Below, in pieces: positions 42,649 through 51,285 of a stretch of DNA of 64,000 bases. The notes under the pieces are model-generated. The model was given only the letters and a program-made list of their open reading frames with translations. It made no database searches and was not told the DNA's origin. Origin of the DNA: Arthrobacter sp. B2a2-09. GTDB lineage: Bacteria > Actinomycetota > Actinomycetes > Actinomycetales > Micrococcaceae. Positions within the stretch are counted from its first letter, which is position 1. Each line of letters starts with the position of its first letter. The DNA lies in NCBI RefSeq assembly GCF_027587375.1, contig NZ_JAMXIC010000001.1:62001-126000 (forward strand), in the 5' to 3' direction. A program made the position numbers and the translations under genes.

Positions 42649-43905
42649 ATGACCTCTTCGGCGACCACACCGACAACCGACACCGTCACCGCCCTCATGC
42701 GGGACATTTCCGGCGTCGGGACAGACCTGCACCGCGGCGGCTACTCCCGCCCGGTCTTCTCCGACGCCGAAACCGAGTTGCGAAGCTGGTTCATCGAACA
42801 GGCCGGCAGGCGGGGACTGGACGTCACCACCGACAACAACGGGATCATCTGGGCCTGGTGGGACACCGCCACCGGGGTCCGCACGGACGCCGTCGTGACC
42901 GGCAGCCACCTCGATTCCGTTCCCGGGGGCGGCGAGTACGACGGCCCGTTGGGTGTCGCCTCGGCGCTGGCCGCCGTCGACATCCTCAAGGCCCGCGGCA
43001 CCCGGCCGCGCCGCCCGCTGGCGATCGCGGTGTTCCCGGAAGAGGAAGGTTCCCGCTTCGGCGTCGCTTGCCTGGGCTCCCGGCTCATCACCGGGGCCCT
43101 GGACCCGGACAAGGCCCGCAACCTCAAAGACGCGGATGGCAACAGCTACGCCGAGGTGGCGGCAGCCAACGGACAAGACCCTCGGTTCATCGGCGCAGAC
43201 CACACAACCCTCCAACAGCTGGGCATGTTCGTTGAACTACACGTCGAACAAGGGAGGGGACTGAGCGACCTGGGCCAGCCGGTGGCCATCGGATCATCGA
43301 TCCTGGGCCACGGCCGGTGGAAGCTCTCCGTGCACGGGCAGGGCAATCACGCCGGAACCACCCTCATGAAGGACCGGAAAGACCCGATGATCGCCGCCGC
43401 CAAAATCATGATCGGCATCCGGGACACCGCCAGGAACTACAAGGAGGCCCGCGCCACCGTGGGCCGACTCCAGCCGGTCCCGGGAGGCACCAACGTCATC
43501 GCCTCCCGGGTCGATATGTGGATCGACGTCCGGCACCCCCGGGACGAAGTCACCGCAGCCCTGGTCGAATCCATCCACCTCAACGCCCAGGTCATGGCCG
43601 CCGAGGAAAACTGCACTGTCACCTTCGGGACTGAATCGCTCAGCCCCACCGTCCATTTCGACACCGGCTTGCGGGACCAGCTCCAAACCCTGCTCCCCAA
43701 CGCGCCGGTCCTCGACACCGGCGCCGGCCACGACGCCGGAGTGCTCGCAGGCCACATCCCCACGGCGATGCTGTTCGTCCGGAACCCCACCGGGATCTCG
43801 CACTCTCCCGAGGAACTCGTCGACGACGCCGACGCAGAAGCCGGAGCCCGAGCTTTGGCGGACGTCCTCTCGGGCCTGTTGGGTGAGGCCCGGGTGATCG
43901 GCTAG
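42649..43905 (+). CDS. M20-family amidohydrolase (allantoate/N-carbamoyl amino acid type)
   Basis: 418 residues. Zn ligands are visible in TGSHLDSVPGGGEYDGPLGV (His and Asp), FPEEEGSRFG (Glu pair) and ELHVEQG (His), with NPTGISHSPEE giving the last His. The HGQGNHAGTT and RVDMWIDVRHP lid-domain motifs fit the hydantoinase/carbamoylase branch that includes allantoate amidohydrolase and L-N-carbamoylase. It hydrolyses a ureido group, releasing ammonia. It lies in the nitrogen cluster 27 bases after the oxidase and 59 bases before the regulator, so it may feed the same nitrogen source. Confidence 0.88.
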   Translation: MTSSATTPTTDTVTALMRDISGVGTDLHRGGYSRPVFSDAETELRSWFIEQAGRRGLDVTTDNNGIIWAWWDTATGVRTDAVVTGSHLDSVPGGGEYDGPLGVASALAAVDILKARGTRPRRPLAIAVFPEEEGSRFGVACLGSRLITGALDPDKARNLKDADGNSYAEVAAANGQDPRFIGADHTTLQQLGMFVELHVEQGRGLSDLGQPVAIGSSILGHGRWKLSVHGQGNHAGTTLMKDRKDPMIAAAKIMIGIRDTARNYKEARATVGRLQPVPGGTNVIASRVDMWIDVRHPRDEVTAALVESIHLNAQVMAAEENCTVTFGTESLSPTVHFDTGLRDQLQTLLPNAPVLDTGAGHDAGVLAGHIPTAMLFVRNPTGISHSPEELVDDADAEAGARALADVLSGLLGEARVIG

Positions 43906-43964
43906 AAGCCATGGCCGCCACCTATGATGGCTGGGTGACCAATCAGACAGGCGGGGAGACGGAT

Positions 43965-44555
43965 GTGTCAGCAGAGACCGCAGTAGATGGAGTGGCCGGC
44001 AAGCTCGAGCGCATTATCGCCGCGCAGCTCCGCCACTACCGAACCGCCCAAGGACTCTCGGCCGCAGAACTCGCAACCAGGACCGGCATGTCCAAGGCGA
44101 TGATCTCCAAGATCGAATCGGCCAGCACCTCGTGTTCGCTCACGACCCTGCAGCGGCTGGCCGACGGGCTGAAAATACCGGTCACAGCCCTGTTCCGCGG
44201 CGCGGACACCGACAGGGACGCAACGTTCACCAAGAACGGCGAAGGCAGCCTGACCGTGCGCAGCGGAACCCAGCACGGGCACGAATATCGCGTCCTCGGG
44301 ACCCTCAAGGGCCGCACCGACGCCCTCGAACCCACCCTGGTCACGCTGACGAACGCCTCCGACGTCTTCCCGCTGTTCCAGCACCCCGGCACCGAATTCA
44401 TCTACATGCTCTCGGGAAAGATGATCTACGGCCACGGTGCGTACGAATACACCATGGAACCGGGGGACTCACTTCTTCTGGACGGCGAAGGACCCCATGG
44501 CCCCCTGGAACTGCTCGAACTGCCCATCAGGTTCCTGGCCATATCGGCAAAATAG
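43965..44555 (+). CDS. XRE-family regulator with C-terminal cupin
   Basis: About 196 residues from GTG at 43965, chosen because GGGGAG lies 6 bases upstream. The frame could also start at 43911. The helix-turn-helix is IIAAQLRHYRTAQGLSAAELATRTGMSKAMISKIES, and the cupin barrel is VFPLFQHPGTEFIYMLSGKMIYGHGAYEYTMEPGDSLLLDGEGPHGP. This PuuR-like arrangement is common for regulators of amine and amino acid catabolism, so it probably controls the preceding nitrogen genes. It is convergent with the LLM monooxygenase. Confidence 0.88.
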   Translation: MSAETAVDGVAGKLERIIAAQLRHYRTAQGLSAAELATRTGMSKAMISKIESASTSCSLTTLQRLADGLKIPVTALFRGADTDRDATFTKNGEGSLTVRSGTQHGHEYRVLGTLKGRTDALEPTLVTLTNASDVFPLFQHPGTEFIYMLSGKMIYGHGAYEYTMEPGDSLLLDGEGPHGPLELLELPIRFLAISAK

Positions 44556-44587
44556 CAACCTGGGCGAGACTCAGCAACCAGTTGAGA

Positions 44588-45655
44588 TCAGCGGGCCGCG
44601 GTAGCGGTCTGCTCCTGGAAAGCCGGAACGACGTGCTCGATGAAGAGCTCGAGCGAGCGCTTCTTCTCCTCATGGGTCAGGCTGTTGTCGGACCACAGGC
44701 TGAACTCGGTTACGCCGAGGGCCTCGTAGTGGCGGAGCCGCTCGATCACCTCGTCCGGCGTCCCGATCATCGCCGTCTGGTGCAGGGACTCCGGCGTGAA
44801 CTCCGGGCGGTCGGCGAACTTCTCGGCCGGGCTGGGCTCAAGGAAACCGTTCTTCGGGGTGTTCTTGTTTCCGAACCAAGCATCAAAGGTCCGGTAGAAC
44901 TTCTCGATGCCCTCCGCCGGACGCCGCCATCCCTCGGGCTCGTCCGCAGGGTGGACGTGGGTGTGGCGGAGCACCATGAGTTCCGGGCGGGGGACGCCGG
45001 GGTTGTTTTCGACAGCAGTGTCGAACTTGCGTGCAAGGTCGTCGACCTCTTCGTCGCCCTTCATGAGAGGCGTGACCATCACGTTGCAGCCGTTGGCGAC
45101 GGCGAACTCGTGCGAGGAGATGTCGCGGGCGGCGATCCACATGGGCGGAGTGGGCTTTTGCAGGGGCTTTGGGACACTGGTGGAGGTCGGGAACTGCCAG
45201 ATCTCGCCGTCGTGTGCGTAGTCACCTTCCCAGAGGGCGCGCACGGCGGGAACCATCTCGCGCAAGTGCTTGCCGCCGTCGACTGCCGACATGCCGCCCA
45301 TGAGGCGGTCGAACTCGAACTGGTAGGCGCCGCGTGCCAGCCCCACTTCCATTCGGCCGTTGCTGATGACATCCAGAAGCGCCGTCTCGCCGGCAACGCG
45401 TAGCGGGTTCCAGAACGGCGCGATAATTGTTCCCGCGCCCAGCCGGATGCGCGACGTGCGCGCTGCCAGGTATGCGAGCTGGGGCATGGGGCTGGGAGAG
45501 ATGGTGTACTCCATCGAGTGGTGCTCACCAATCCAGATGGTGCTGAAACCTCCGGCCTCCGCGATGAGCGCGAGCTCCGTGAGGTTCTCAAAGCATTCGC
45601 GGTGTGAGACGGTTTCGTCCCAGCGCTCCATATGGGCAAAGAGGGAAAAGCGCAT
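44588..45655 (-). CDS. LLM-class flavin-dependent monooxygenase (bacterial luciferase-like)
   Basis: 355 residues. MRFSLFAHMERW, TIWIGEHHSMEYTISPSPMPQLAYLAARTSRIRLGAGTIIAPFWNPLRVAGETALLDVISNGRMEVGLARGAYQFEFDRL are typical of the alkanal/RutA-type luciferase-like monooxygenase fold. It uses reduced FMN, probably from the SnoaL-flavin reductase fusion at 50242. With amidase, hydrolase and NCS1 permease neighbours, it could open a N-heterocycle as RutA opens uracil. It has AAGGAG 6-7 bases upstream and its start overlaps the tautomerase stop by one base. Confidence 0.85.
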   Translation of the reverse strand: MRFSLFAHMERWDETVSHRECFENLTELALIAEAGGFSTIWIGEHHSMEYTISPSPMPQLAYLAARTSRIRLGAGTIIAPFWNPLRVAGETALLDVISNGRMEVGLARGAYQFEFDRLMGGMSAVDGGKHLREMVPAVRALWEGDYAHDGEIWQFPTSTSVPKPLQKPTPPMWIAARDISSHEFAVANGCNVMVTPLMKGDEEVDDLARKFDTAVENNPGVPRPELMVLRHTHVHPADEPEGWRRPAEGIEKFYRTFDAWFGNKNTPKNGFLEPSPAEKFADRPEFTPESLHQTAMIGTPDEVIERLRHYEALGVTEFSLWSDNSLTHEEKKRSLELFIEHVVPAFQEQTATAAR

Positions 45656-45912
45656 TAGTGACTCCTTCGTTCTGCGGCGATGTTCACCGACACGTGTTGG
45701 CTGGGTGCCGTTTCCTGGGCGGCTGCGTTGCGTTCGGCGATGGTTTGGTTGCCGCGGGACCAGTGTTCATGCTCGATTTCGCGGATGATGACGGTGGTGT
45801 TTTCGGGTACCGCACCCACTGAGCTTTCGGCGGCACGGTGAAGCGCGCCGATGAGCGAGCGAAGCTGCTCGGGGGTCCGGCCCCGGGCGATGGAGACTTC
45901 GATAAGAGGCAT
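45655..45912 (-). CDS. 4-oxalocrotonate tautomerase family protein
   Basis: 85 residues starting MPLIEVSIARGRTPEQLRSLIGALHRAAESSVGAVPENTTVIIREIE. The N-terminal Pro (after Met removal) is the catalytic base in the 4-OT superfamily, and Arg11 and Arg14-like positions are consistent. Slightly longer than classic 4-OT (62). It could tautomerise an unsaturated acid or enol produced in ring degradation. Its start overlaps the stop of a 15-codon reading frame (TAATG), with AAGGAG upstream. Confidence 0.85.
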   Translation of the reverse strand: MPLIEVSIARGRTPEQLRSLIGALHRAAESSVGAVPENTTVIIREIEHEHWSRGNQTIAERNAAAQETAPSQHVSVNIAAERRSH

Positions 45913-45959
45913 TACGGCTCCTTATGACTGCGGAGGACGAACAGCTCGGATAGGGGCAT
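45912..45959 (-). CDS. Predicted 15-residue coupling peptide
   Basis: A 15-codon frame (MPLSELFVLRSHKEP) starts 2 bases after the aldehyde dehydrogenase stop, with GAGGAG 6 bases upstream of its ATG, and ends TAATG onto the tautomerase start. Its ribosome site is better than chance, so it may couple translation of the two enzymes or be a real micropeptide. No homologue is recognised. Confidence 0.4.
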   Translation of the reverse strand: MPLSELFVLRSHKEP

Positions 45960-45961
45960 GA

Positions 45962-47449
45962 TCAGCTCCTCATGATGAAGGGGTCCGCAATGGGGGATTC
46001 GTCCGTGTTGATCCAGACGCTCTTGAGCCTGGTGTATTCACGGATGCTCTCCATGCCGTGTTCGACGCCGACACCGCTGGTCTTGAAGCCTTCCCGGGGT
46101 GATTGGGGAGACATGGTGCGGTAAGTGTTGACCCAGATGGTGCCTGCTTCCAGGCGGCTGGCCATCCGGTGTGCCCTGGCGAGGTTGGTAGTCCAGACAC
46201 CCGCCGCTAGTCCGTAGCTGGTGTCGTTTGCCAGGCGCAGCACTTCCTCCTCGGTTTCGAAAGGCATGATCGCTGCGACAGGGCCGAAGATCTCCTCCCT
46301 GACCACGCGCATGGAATTGTCGACGCCGGTGAGAACGGTGGGTTCGAAGAAGTAGCCGCCGAGGCCGATATTGGGGCGGCCCCCTCCGGTCAGAACAGTG
46401 GCACCCTCGGAGACGCCGAGATCGACGTAGCCGGCCACCTTGTCCCGCTGATCCTGGAAGGCCAGCGGCCCGAGTTCTGTGGCGTCCAGGAGCGGATCTC
46501 CGATCACGATGCTGCGGGCGCGATTGGCGACGCGCTCAAGCAATTCGTCGTAAACCTCCTTGTGGGCGAACACGCGGCTGCCTGCGATGCAGGTCTGGCC
46601 AGCCGCGGCGAAGATACCGGCCACCACCCCCATGGACGCATTGGCCACGTTGGCATCCGCGAAAACAATGTTCGGGGACTTGCCGCCCAATTCCAGCGTC
46701 GAGCCGATAAAGCGGGAAGCGGTTGAGGAAGCAATGCGGGCCCCGGTGGCGGTGCTGCCGGTAAAGGAGATTTTGGCCAGGCGGCGGTCGTCGACCAGCG
46801 CGGCTCCGGCTTCTGCGCCGAAGCCTGTGACGACATTAATGACACCGGGCGGGAAACCGGCTTCGTCGGCCAGTGCGGCCAAGCGCAGCACGGTAGCGGA
46901 GGTATATTCCGACGGTTTGATCACGATGGTGTTGCCCGCGGCGAGGGCGGGGGCGAGCTTGCTGGTGGTCAGCGTCAGCGGCGAGTTCCACGGCGTGATG
47001 GCACCCACCACCCCGAGGGGTTCGCGGAGGGTGTAGTTGAGCATGGCCCGGCTGGAGCCCGGGATGGTGTCGCCCTGGATTTTGTCAGCCAGCCCGGCGT
47101 AGTAGTAATAATACTCGGGCATCGCGGCGAGCTGGGCGCGCATTTCCCGGAGGAGCTTGCCGTTGTCTTCCGTTTCCATCCGGGCGAGTTCTTCCCCGTG
47201 TTCGCCGACGAGGTCGCCCAAGCGGCGGAGCAAGTGCCCACGCCGGGTCTGGCTGAGGTCGCGCCATGCAGGGTTTTCAAACGCCGCCCCCGCGGCTGAT
47301 ACGGCCCGCTCGACGTCGGCCTCGTTGCCCCGTGCGGCGCGGTAGAGCACGTCCAGCGTCGCCGGGTTCGTGCTTTCAAAGTACTCCCCGGACGACGGCG
47401 GAACCCACTCTCCGTTGATGAAGTGCTCGTAGCGGCGTTCAGTGGACAT
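45962..47449 (-). CDS. NAD(P)-dependent aldehyde dehydrogenase
   Basis: 495 residues with the complete ALDH fold: YEHFINGEWVPP, ITPWNSPLTLTTSKLAPALAAGNTIVIKPSEY, FTGSTATGARI, catalytic Glu in ELGGKSPNIVFADA and catalytic Cys in GQTCIAGSR. It oxidises an aldehyde, probably a semialdehyde released by the pathway, filling the place of the malonic semialdehyde step in the Rut scheme. The start overlaps the alpha/beta hydrolase stop by 11 bases. Confidence 0.92.
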   Translation of the reverse strand: MSTERRYEHFINGEWVPPSSGEYFESTNPATLDVLYRAARGNEADVERAVSAAGAAFENPAWRDLSQTRRGHLLRRLGDLVGEHGEELARMETEDNGKLLREMRAQLAAMPEYYYYYAGLADKIQGDTIPGSSRAMLNYTLREPLGVVGAITPWNSPLTLTTSKLAPALAAGNTIVIKPSEYTSATVLRLAALADEAGFPPGVINVVTGFGAEAGAALVDDRRLAKISFTGSTATGARIASSTASRFIGSTLELGGKSPNIVFADANVANASMGVVAGIFAAAGQTCIAGSRVFAHKEVYDELLERVANRARSIVIGDPLLDATELGPLAFQDQRDKVAGYVDLGVSEGATVLTGGGRPNIGLGGYFFEPTVLTGVDNSMRVVREEIFGPVAAIMPFETEEEVLRLANDTSYGLAAGVWTTNLARAHRMASRLEAGTIWVNTYRTMSPQSPREGFKTSGVGVEHGMESIREYTRLKSVWINTDESPIADPFIMRS

Positions 47450-48188
47450 GTGAATGCTCCTTGATGAAGGCGGTGAGGGTGTTGGCGAGCTCTTGGGGAC
47501 GTTCCAGCGGCATCATGTGGCGGGCCCCGCTGATAACGGAGTAGGTGCAGCCGGGGATGGCAGAGGCCAGCCGGGCGCTCATCTCCGGTGTCGACCCAGG
47601 GTCCAACTCACCGGTCACGGCATGGGAGGGAACCGCGATCCGGGGGAGTTCGGGCGCGATCTCCGCGTCTGCAGTAGCGAACACGCGGTAACAGGCCAGG
47701 AAGGATTGTGGGTCGTTGCGCTGCAGGACCCTGCGTGTGGCCTCGACCAGTTCCGCCGGGACGGAGGTCCCCTCCGGGTACCACCGGCGGATAGATGCCT
47801 CCACTGTCGCCGGAAAGTCCGCTTCGGCGGCCGTGAGCCGCATCATCACCGCAGCGTGTTCTTCCGGGGTCCGAGCACAGACCGATGCGACGCTCACCAG
47901 GGAGGCGACGACGTCGGGCCGGAACCGTGCCAGGTGCTGCCCCACGAGGGCGCCCAGCGAGAACCCCACAACATGGGTTGCCGGTTCAAGACGCTCGGCC
48001 ACGTCGGCTGCGAGTTCGGCAAGCGTCACCCCTTCAGGGGCTTTCTGTCGTTGTCCATGGCCCAGGAGTTCGAGAACCTGGACATCGTATTCCGGCTCGA
48101 GGAATTCGCGCAGGGGTCCCCACATCGACCCGTCGAGGCCGACCCCGTGGATCAGTGCTATACGGGCGCGGCTCACGACGGCGATCAC
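47439..48188 (-). CDS. Alpha/beta-hydrolase fold enzyme (RutD/NicD/PcaD-like)
   Basis: 249 residues. The oxyanion motif is IHGVGLDGSMW, the nucleophile elbow is GFSLG (Ser77), an Asp is present in TGELDPGSTP and the His in SGARHMMPLERP. These resemble 3-oxoadipate enol-lactonase, RutD and N-formylmaleamate deformylase. It likely cleaves a C-N or C-C bond in the linear intermediate. It begins one base after the AA_synth stop, so it is strongly coupled. Confidence 0.85.
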   Translation of the reverse strand: MIAVVSRARIALIHGVGLDGSMWGPLREFLEPEYDVQVLELLGHGQRQKAPEGVTLAELAADVAERLEPATHVVGFSLGALVGQHLARFRPDVVASLVSVASVCARTPEEHAAVMMRLTAAEADFPATVEASIRRWYPEGTSVPAELVEATRRVLQRNDPQSFLACYRVFATADAEIAPELPRIAVPSHAVTGELDPGSTPEMSARLASAIPGCTYSVISGARHMMPLERPQELANTLTAFIKEHSHVH

Positions 48189-48743
48189 CTACTTCGTTTC
48201 GGTCGCGAAAGCCGCGAGACGCTGCTGAGGTCGTCCCTGAGCCGCAGCGGCAAGCGCGATCACGATTTCATCGGCATGGGGTGCGTCATTGATCCGGACC
48301 TCGATGCTCTGGTGGTGGGATCGGATGGTCGCGTCGGTGATGTGTTTGAGCGGAATGTCGAACACAACGCCGGCAGGTCCGCGCTTCTCGACAGCAGGCA
48401 AAAGAGTGGTCGCATTGGCTGCGTCGCGGAAGTGGTTTCCGAAGGCAAGGGTGTGAATGAGACCGGAGCCATGCTCGATCTCGCCGTTAAGGCCGACGAT
48501 GGCGGCCTTTCCGTACGCTTCGGCCGGAGCGCCGAGGGCTTCGAGCACCCGGGGAGCGAGGAGGGCGCCGATGTCCGAGGCATTGCCGTCGATCCCTTCG
48601 GAGAGGTCTTCGACGAATCCCTGGCCAGCCCAAGGGTTTTTGACGATGGCTGCGACCACGGCGACGCGTGCTTTCGGCGTGACGTCCCGGCCGCCCTCGG
48701 TGAGGATGTCTTCCGTGAAGGTGACAATCTTGCGGATGCTCAT
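48189..48743 (-). CDS. AA_synth (PF06684) family protein, second copy
   Basis: 184 residues: MSIRKIVTFTEDILTEGGRDVTPKARVAVVAAIVKNPWAGQGFVEDLSEG, YGKAAIVGLNGEIEHGSGLIHTLAFGNHFRDAA and VFDIPLKHITDATIRSHHQSIEVRINDAPHADEIVIALA. This is the 'amino acid synthesis' family, whose enzymatic function is, to my knowledge, uncharacterised. It is a divergent paralogue of the next gene (shared IRKIV, NPW, GKAAIVG.NGEIEHG, H..I motifs). The start overlaps the other copy by 4 bases. They may form a heteromer. Confidence 0.8.
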   Translation of the reverse strand: MSIRKIVTFTEDILTEGGRDVTPKARVAVVAAIVKNPWAGQGFVEDLSEGIDGNASDIGALLAPRVLEALGAPAEAYGKAAIVGLNGEIEHGSGLIHTLAFGNHFRDAANATTLLPAVEKRGPAGVVFDIPLKHITDATIRSHHQSIEVRINDAPHADEIVIALAAAAQGRPQQRLAAFATETK

Positions 48744-49351
48744 GAAATTAGTTCTCCTATGGTGTCTGCTTTGACGATGGGGTCGGTAAGGCGATCCCCG
48801 ATACGCGAATGGGGGCGGGGTCCGGTAGAGGCCCCCAGTACTACGACGATCTCCCCTGGGCGGGGCGCGTCACCGATTCGCGCGGTGATGGTCTGGTAAT
48901 GGGTGCGGGTTGCGGCGGCGTTCTTGTGCCACAGCGGCACTACGAGGGTGCTGCCGGCGTCGGCCCTATTATCGGCGAAACAGATGATCGATTCGCCCTC
49001 GAAATACTCACGGACCAGGTTGCCGAAAAACGGGGTGTGAATGAGCGCGGCCCCGTGCTCGATCTCCCCGTCCGTGCCCACGATTGCTGCCTTGCCGAAG
49101 GCTTGGATAGCATCCACGCCACCTAGCTCCATGCTAAGGACGTCAGTGAGCTTTCGCGCAAGCACCGGGGCGAGCTGGATTACTTCCTCGCTCAAGTCAT
49201 CGGTGGCGGTTCCACCCAGCCACGGGTTGGTAACCACAGCGGCCGCCGTTGCACGGACCGCCGGGACAGCGGGGGAGAGGCCGTTCTCGAGGAGGATCTC
49301 CTCGCTGTAATAGACAATCTTGCGGATTCCCAAGCCCTGATCGTTCATCAT
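48740..49351 (-). CDS. AA_synth (PF06684) family protein, first copy
   Basis: 203 residues. Motifs shared with the following paralogue are IRKIVYYSEEILLENG, VVTNPWLGG, FGKAAIVGTDGEIEHGAALIHTPFFGNLVRE, and LVVPLWHKNAAATRTHYQTITARIGDAPRPGEIVVVLG. The conserved His and Glu in GEIEHG...H could be catalytic. The tandem pair heads the leftward arm of the Rut-like cluster, 67 bases below the GntR gene. Function unknown, so this is the least understood part of the pathway. Confidence 0.8.
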   Translation of the reverse strand: MMNDQGLGIRKIVYYSEEILLENGLSPAVPAVRATAAAVVTNPWLGGTATDDLSEEVIQLAPVLARKLTDVLSMELGGVDAIQAFGKAAIVGTDGEIEHGAALIHTPFFGNLVREYFEGESIICFADNRADAGSTLVVPLWHKNAAATRTHYQTITARIGDAPRPGEIVVVLGASTGPRPHSRIGDRLTDPIVKADTIGELIS

Positions 49352-49417
49352 TTCGTCCTGGCCAGGGCGTGCTGGAAAATCGAAAAGCGCATGGCTTCCT
49401 CTCGCATAGTGTTTCGC

Positions 49418-50086
49418 TTAGCTCCGGCGATCCAGTGCCGGTTCGGTGACCAGGGCTTCGCGGGACGTCGCGTAGACGTGGTTCCGCATGGCGGATTCCG
49501 CGCCGAAGGGGTCTTTGTTCTCGATCATTTCGAGGACTGCATGGTGCTCCCGGGTGGAGGCCGCGATCCGGCCTGGGTGTTCGACGGTGCGCACTACCAG
49601 CCGCTGGTACGCCAGCTGGTTCATCAGCCGTTCATAGTGTTCGTAAAGCTTGAGGTTGTCCGAGCCCCGGACAATCGTCCAGTGGAATTCGTGGACTAGC
49701 CGGGCATAGGCTTCCTTGTCCCCAGTGAGGACTGCCTCGTCGGAGTCCTTGAGGTTCCGGCGTAGAACCGAAAGTTCGGACGCGTCCCCGCGACGGGCAA
49801 GCAGCGACGCCGCCAACCCCTCCAAGGACTCCTTGAGCTGGAAGAGCTCGACGATCTCACGGCGCGTGGGCTCCCGCACGAAGGTACCGACCTTCGGGCG
49901 GATTTCCACCAGGCCTTCTTGCTGGAGCTGTTTGAGTGCCTCCCGGACGGGAGTGCGGCTGACCTCGAATTCCTGGGCGAGGTAGGCCTCGGGCAGGAGG
50001 GCGCCCGGGGGGAACTCGCCGCCCAGGACGAGTCGCCGGATCCTGTCGAGGAGGCCTTCCTGCCCGACCGCTTCTGTCGTAACCAT
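49418..50086 (-). CDS. GntR-family regulator (FCD type) of the Rut-like cluster
   Basis: About 222 residues from 50086 (MVTTEAVG), where GGAAG lies 8 bases upstream; starts at 50101 or 50122 are possible. The winged helix is RIRRLVLGGEFPPGALLPEAYLAQEFEVSRTPVREALKQLQQEGLVEIRPKVGTFV, and the FCD domain includes FQLKESLEGLAASLLARRG and EHHAVLEMIENKDPFGAESAMRNHV. It lies between the leftward enzyme arm and the rightward reductase/permease arm, and an ATGCATGCAT palindrome sits upstream of it, so it probably regulates both. Confidence 0.88.
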   Translation of the reverse strand: MVTTEAVGQEGLLDRIRRLVLGGEFPPGALLPEAYLAQEFEVSRTPVREALKQLQQEGLVEIRPKVGTFVREPTRREIVELFQLKESLEGLAASLLARRGDASELSVLRRNLKDSDEAVLTGDKEAYARLVHEFHWTIVRGSDNLKLYEHYERLMNQLAYQRLVVRTVEHPGRIAASTREHHAVLEMIENKDPFGAESAMRNHVYATSREALVTEPALDRRS

Positions 50087-50116
50087 CAGAGTGTCTTCCA
50101 TGGGAGCCAGCTTATG

Positions 50117-50126
50117 ATGCATGCAT
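50117..50126. promoter_or_regulatory. Palindrome ATGCATGCAT near the GntR start
   Basis: A perfect 10-base palindrome lies just upstream of the likely start of the GntR gene. The core TGCATGCA recurs at 53494-53501 before the amidohydrolase at 53646. A shared operator is possible. Confidence 0.35.
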
Positions 50127-50241
50127 GAAGGGCGTCAAGAGTCCCGTCATCCTTTGAGAAGTTTCTTGAAATTTCGGCATTTATGGCTACTTTGCCCGGT
50201 TCTATTGACCTAAACGTGTGACCTGCCTTACCGTCGTTGGT

Positions 50242-51180
50242 ATGCAACAGACTCTCGAACCGATCATCACATCAGCTTGGCTCGACGCCTGGGACAAGGG
50301 TGACCTCAACGCCCTCGACGGCCTCGTGGCGGATGGTTACACCCGCACCAGCAAGGCGACAGGAGCAACTGTCGATCTCGCCGGCTTCAAGTCTGAGATT
50401 GCTGCCGTGCGCGAAGCTTTTCCCGATCTGCGCACTACCGTTGACAACGTCGTCGAAGGGGACGGCACCGTCGCCGTCTTCTGGACTTCCACTGGCACCC
50501 ACGCCCGCGAGTATCTTGGCGTTCCGGCGACCGGTCTCACCGTTCAGACCAGGGGCTCGAACATCTTGGTTCTCAAAGATGGAAAGATCACGAAAGAAAC
50601 CGTGACGTGGGACGGGAGTGAGCTGCTGGCCGCCCTTGGGATTCGCCCACTACGCGGTACGGCTGCACCTGCAGTTGGAGACAGCAGCGACGTCCCGGAG
50701 CTTGACGCAGGCTTGATGAAGGCATTCAACCGCCAGTTCATCACCGGCGTCACCGTGGTCACCACCAAAGAAGGCGAAACCCCCAAAGGGCTGGCAGCGA
50801 ACTCGTACTGCTCAGTCTCCATTGAGCCGCCCCTAGTGCTGATCTGTGTCCAGAAAACCTCCAGCACCTACCCGGCGCTGTTCTCATCGAGCCACCTCGG
50901 CATCAACATCCTCGGAACGGCACAACACGAAACGGTGCGTGTGTTCGCCTCGAAGGCCGTAGACAAGTTTGCTGACCTGGACTGGCATGAGGGGCCGAAG
51001 GGAAGCCCGCTTTTGGACGGGTCCGCGGCTTCTTTGGAAGCCGAAATTCAAGAGCGTTTCCAAGCGAAGACCCACACTGTCTTCATCTGCCGGGTCCGGC
51101 ACGCCGAAATCGACGACTCTGCGCCAATGGTCTACAAGGCCGGACATTTCTACGACGGCGGAAATCTCGCCGAACTCTAA
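50242..51180 (+). CDS. SnoaL-like domain fused to flavin reductase
   Basis: 312 residues. Residues about 5-140 are a SnoaL/ester-cyclase-type domain (WLDAWDKGDLNALDGLVADGYTRTSKATGATVDLAGFKSEIAAVREAFPDL, VFWTSTGTHAREYLGVPATG). Residues about 155-310 are a flavin reductase (FNRQFITGVTVVTTKEGETPKGLAANSYCSVSIEPPLVLICVQKTSSTYP, FYDGGNLAEL). It likely reduces FMN/FAD for the LLM monooxygenase. The SnoaL part may bind or isomerise the substrate or product. It is the first gene of the rightward arm. The start at 50242 (MQQTLEPII) lacks a clear ribosome site; upstream codons could also be used. Confidence 0.85.
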   Translation: MQQTLEPIITSAWLDAWDKGDLNALDGLVADGYTRTSKATGATVDLAGFKSEIAAVREAFPDLRTTVDNVVEGDGTVAVFWTSTGTHAREYLGVPATGLTVQTRGSNILVLKDGKITKETVTWDGSELLAALGIRPLRGTAAPAVGDSSDVPELDAGLMKAFNRQFITGVTVVTTKEGETPKGLAANSYCSVSIEPPLVLICVQKTSSTYPALFSSSHLGINILGTAQHETVRVFASKAVDKFADLDWHEGPKGSPLLDGSAASLEAEIQERFQAKTHTVFICRVRHAEIDDSAPMVYKAGHFYDGGNLAEL

Positions 51181-51285
51181 GTGTCGGCACGGCTGACAAG
51201 CCTTGCACGGGAAACCAGCCGCACCGACACAACCTGCTCTCTCAAGCAGCGCACCATAGGTGCGCATTCCACAATAGGACAAGAA

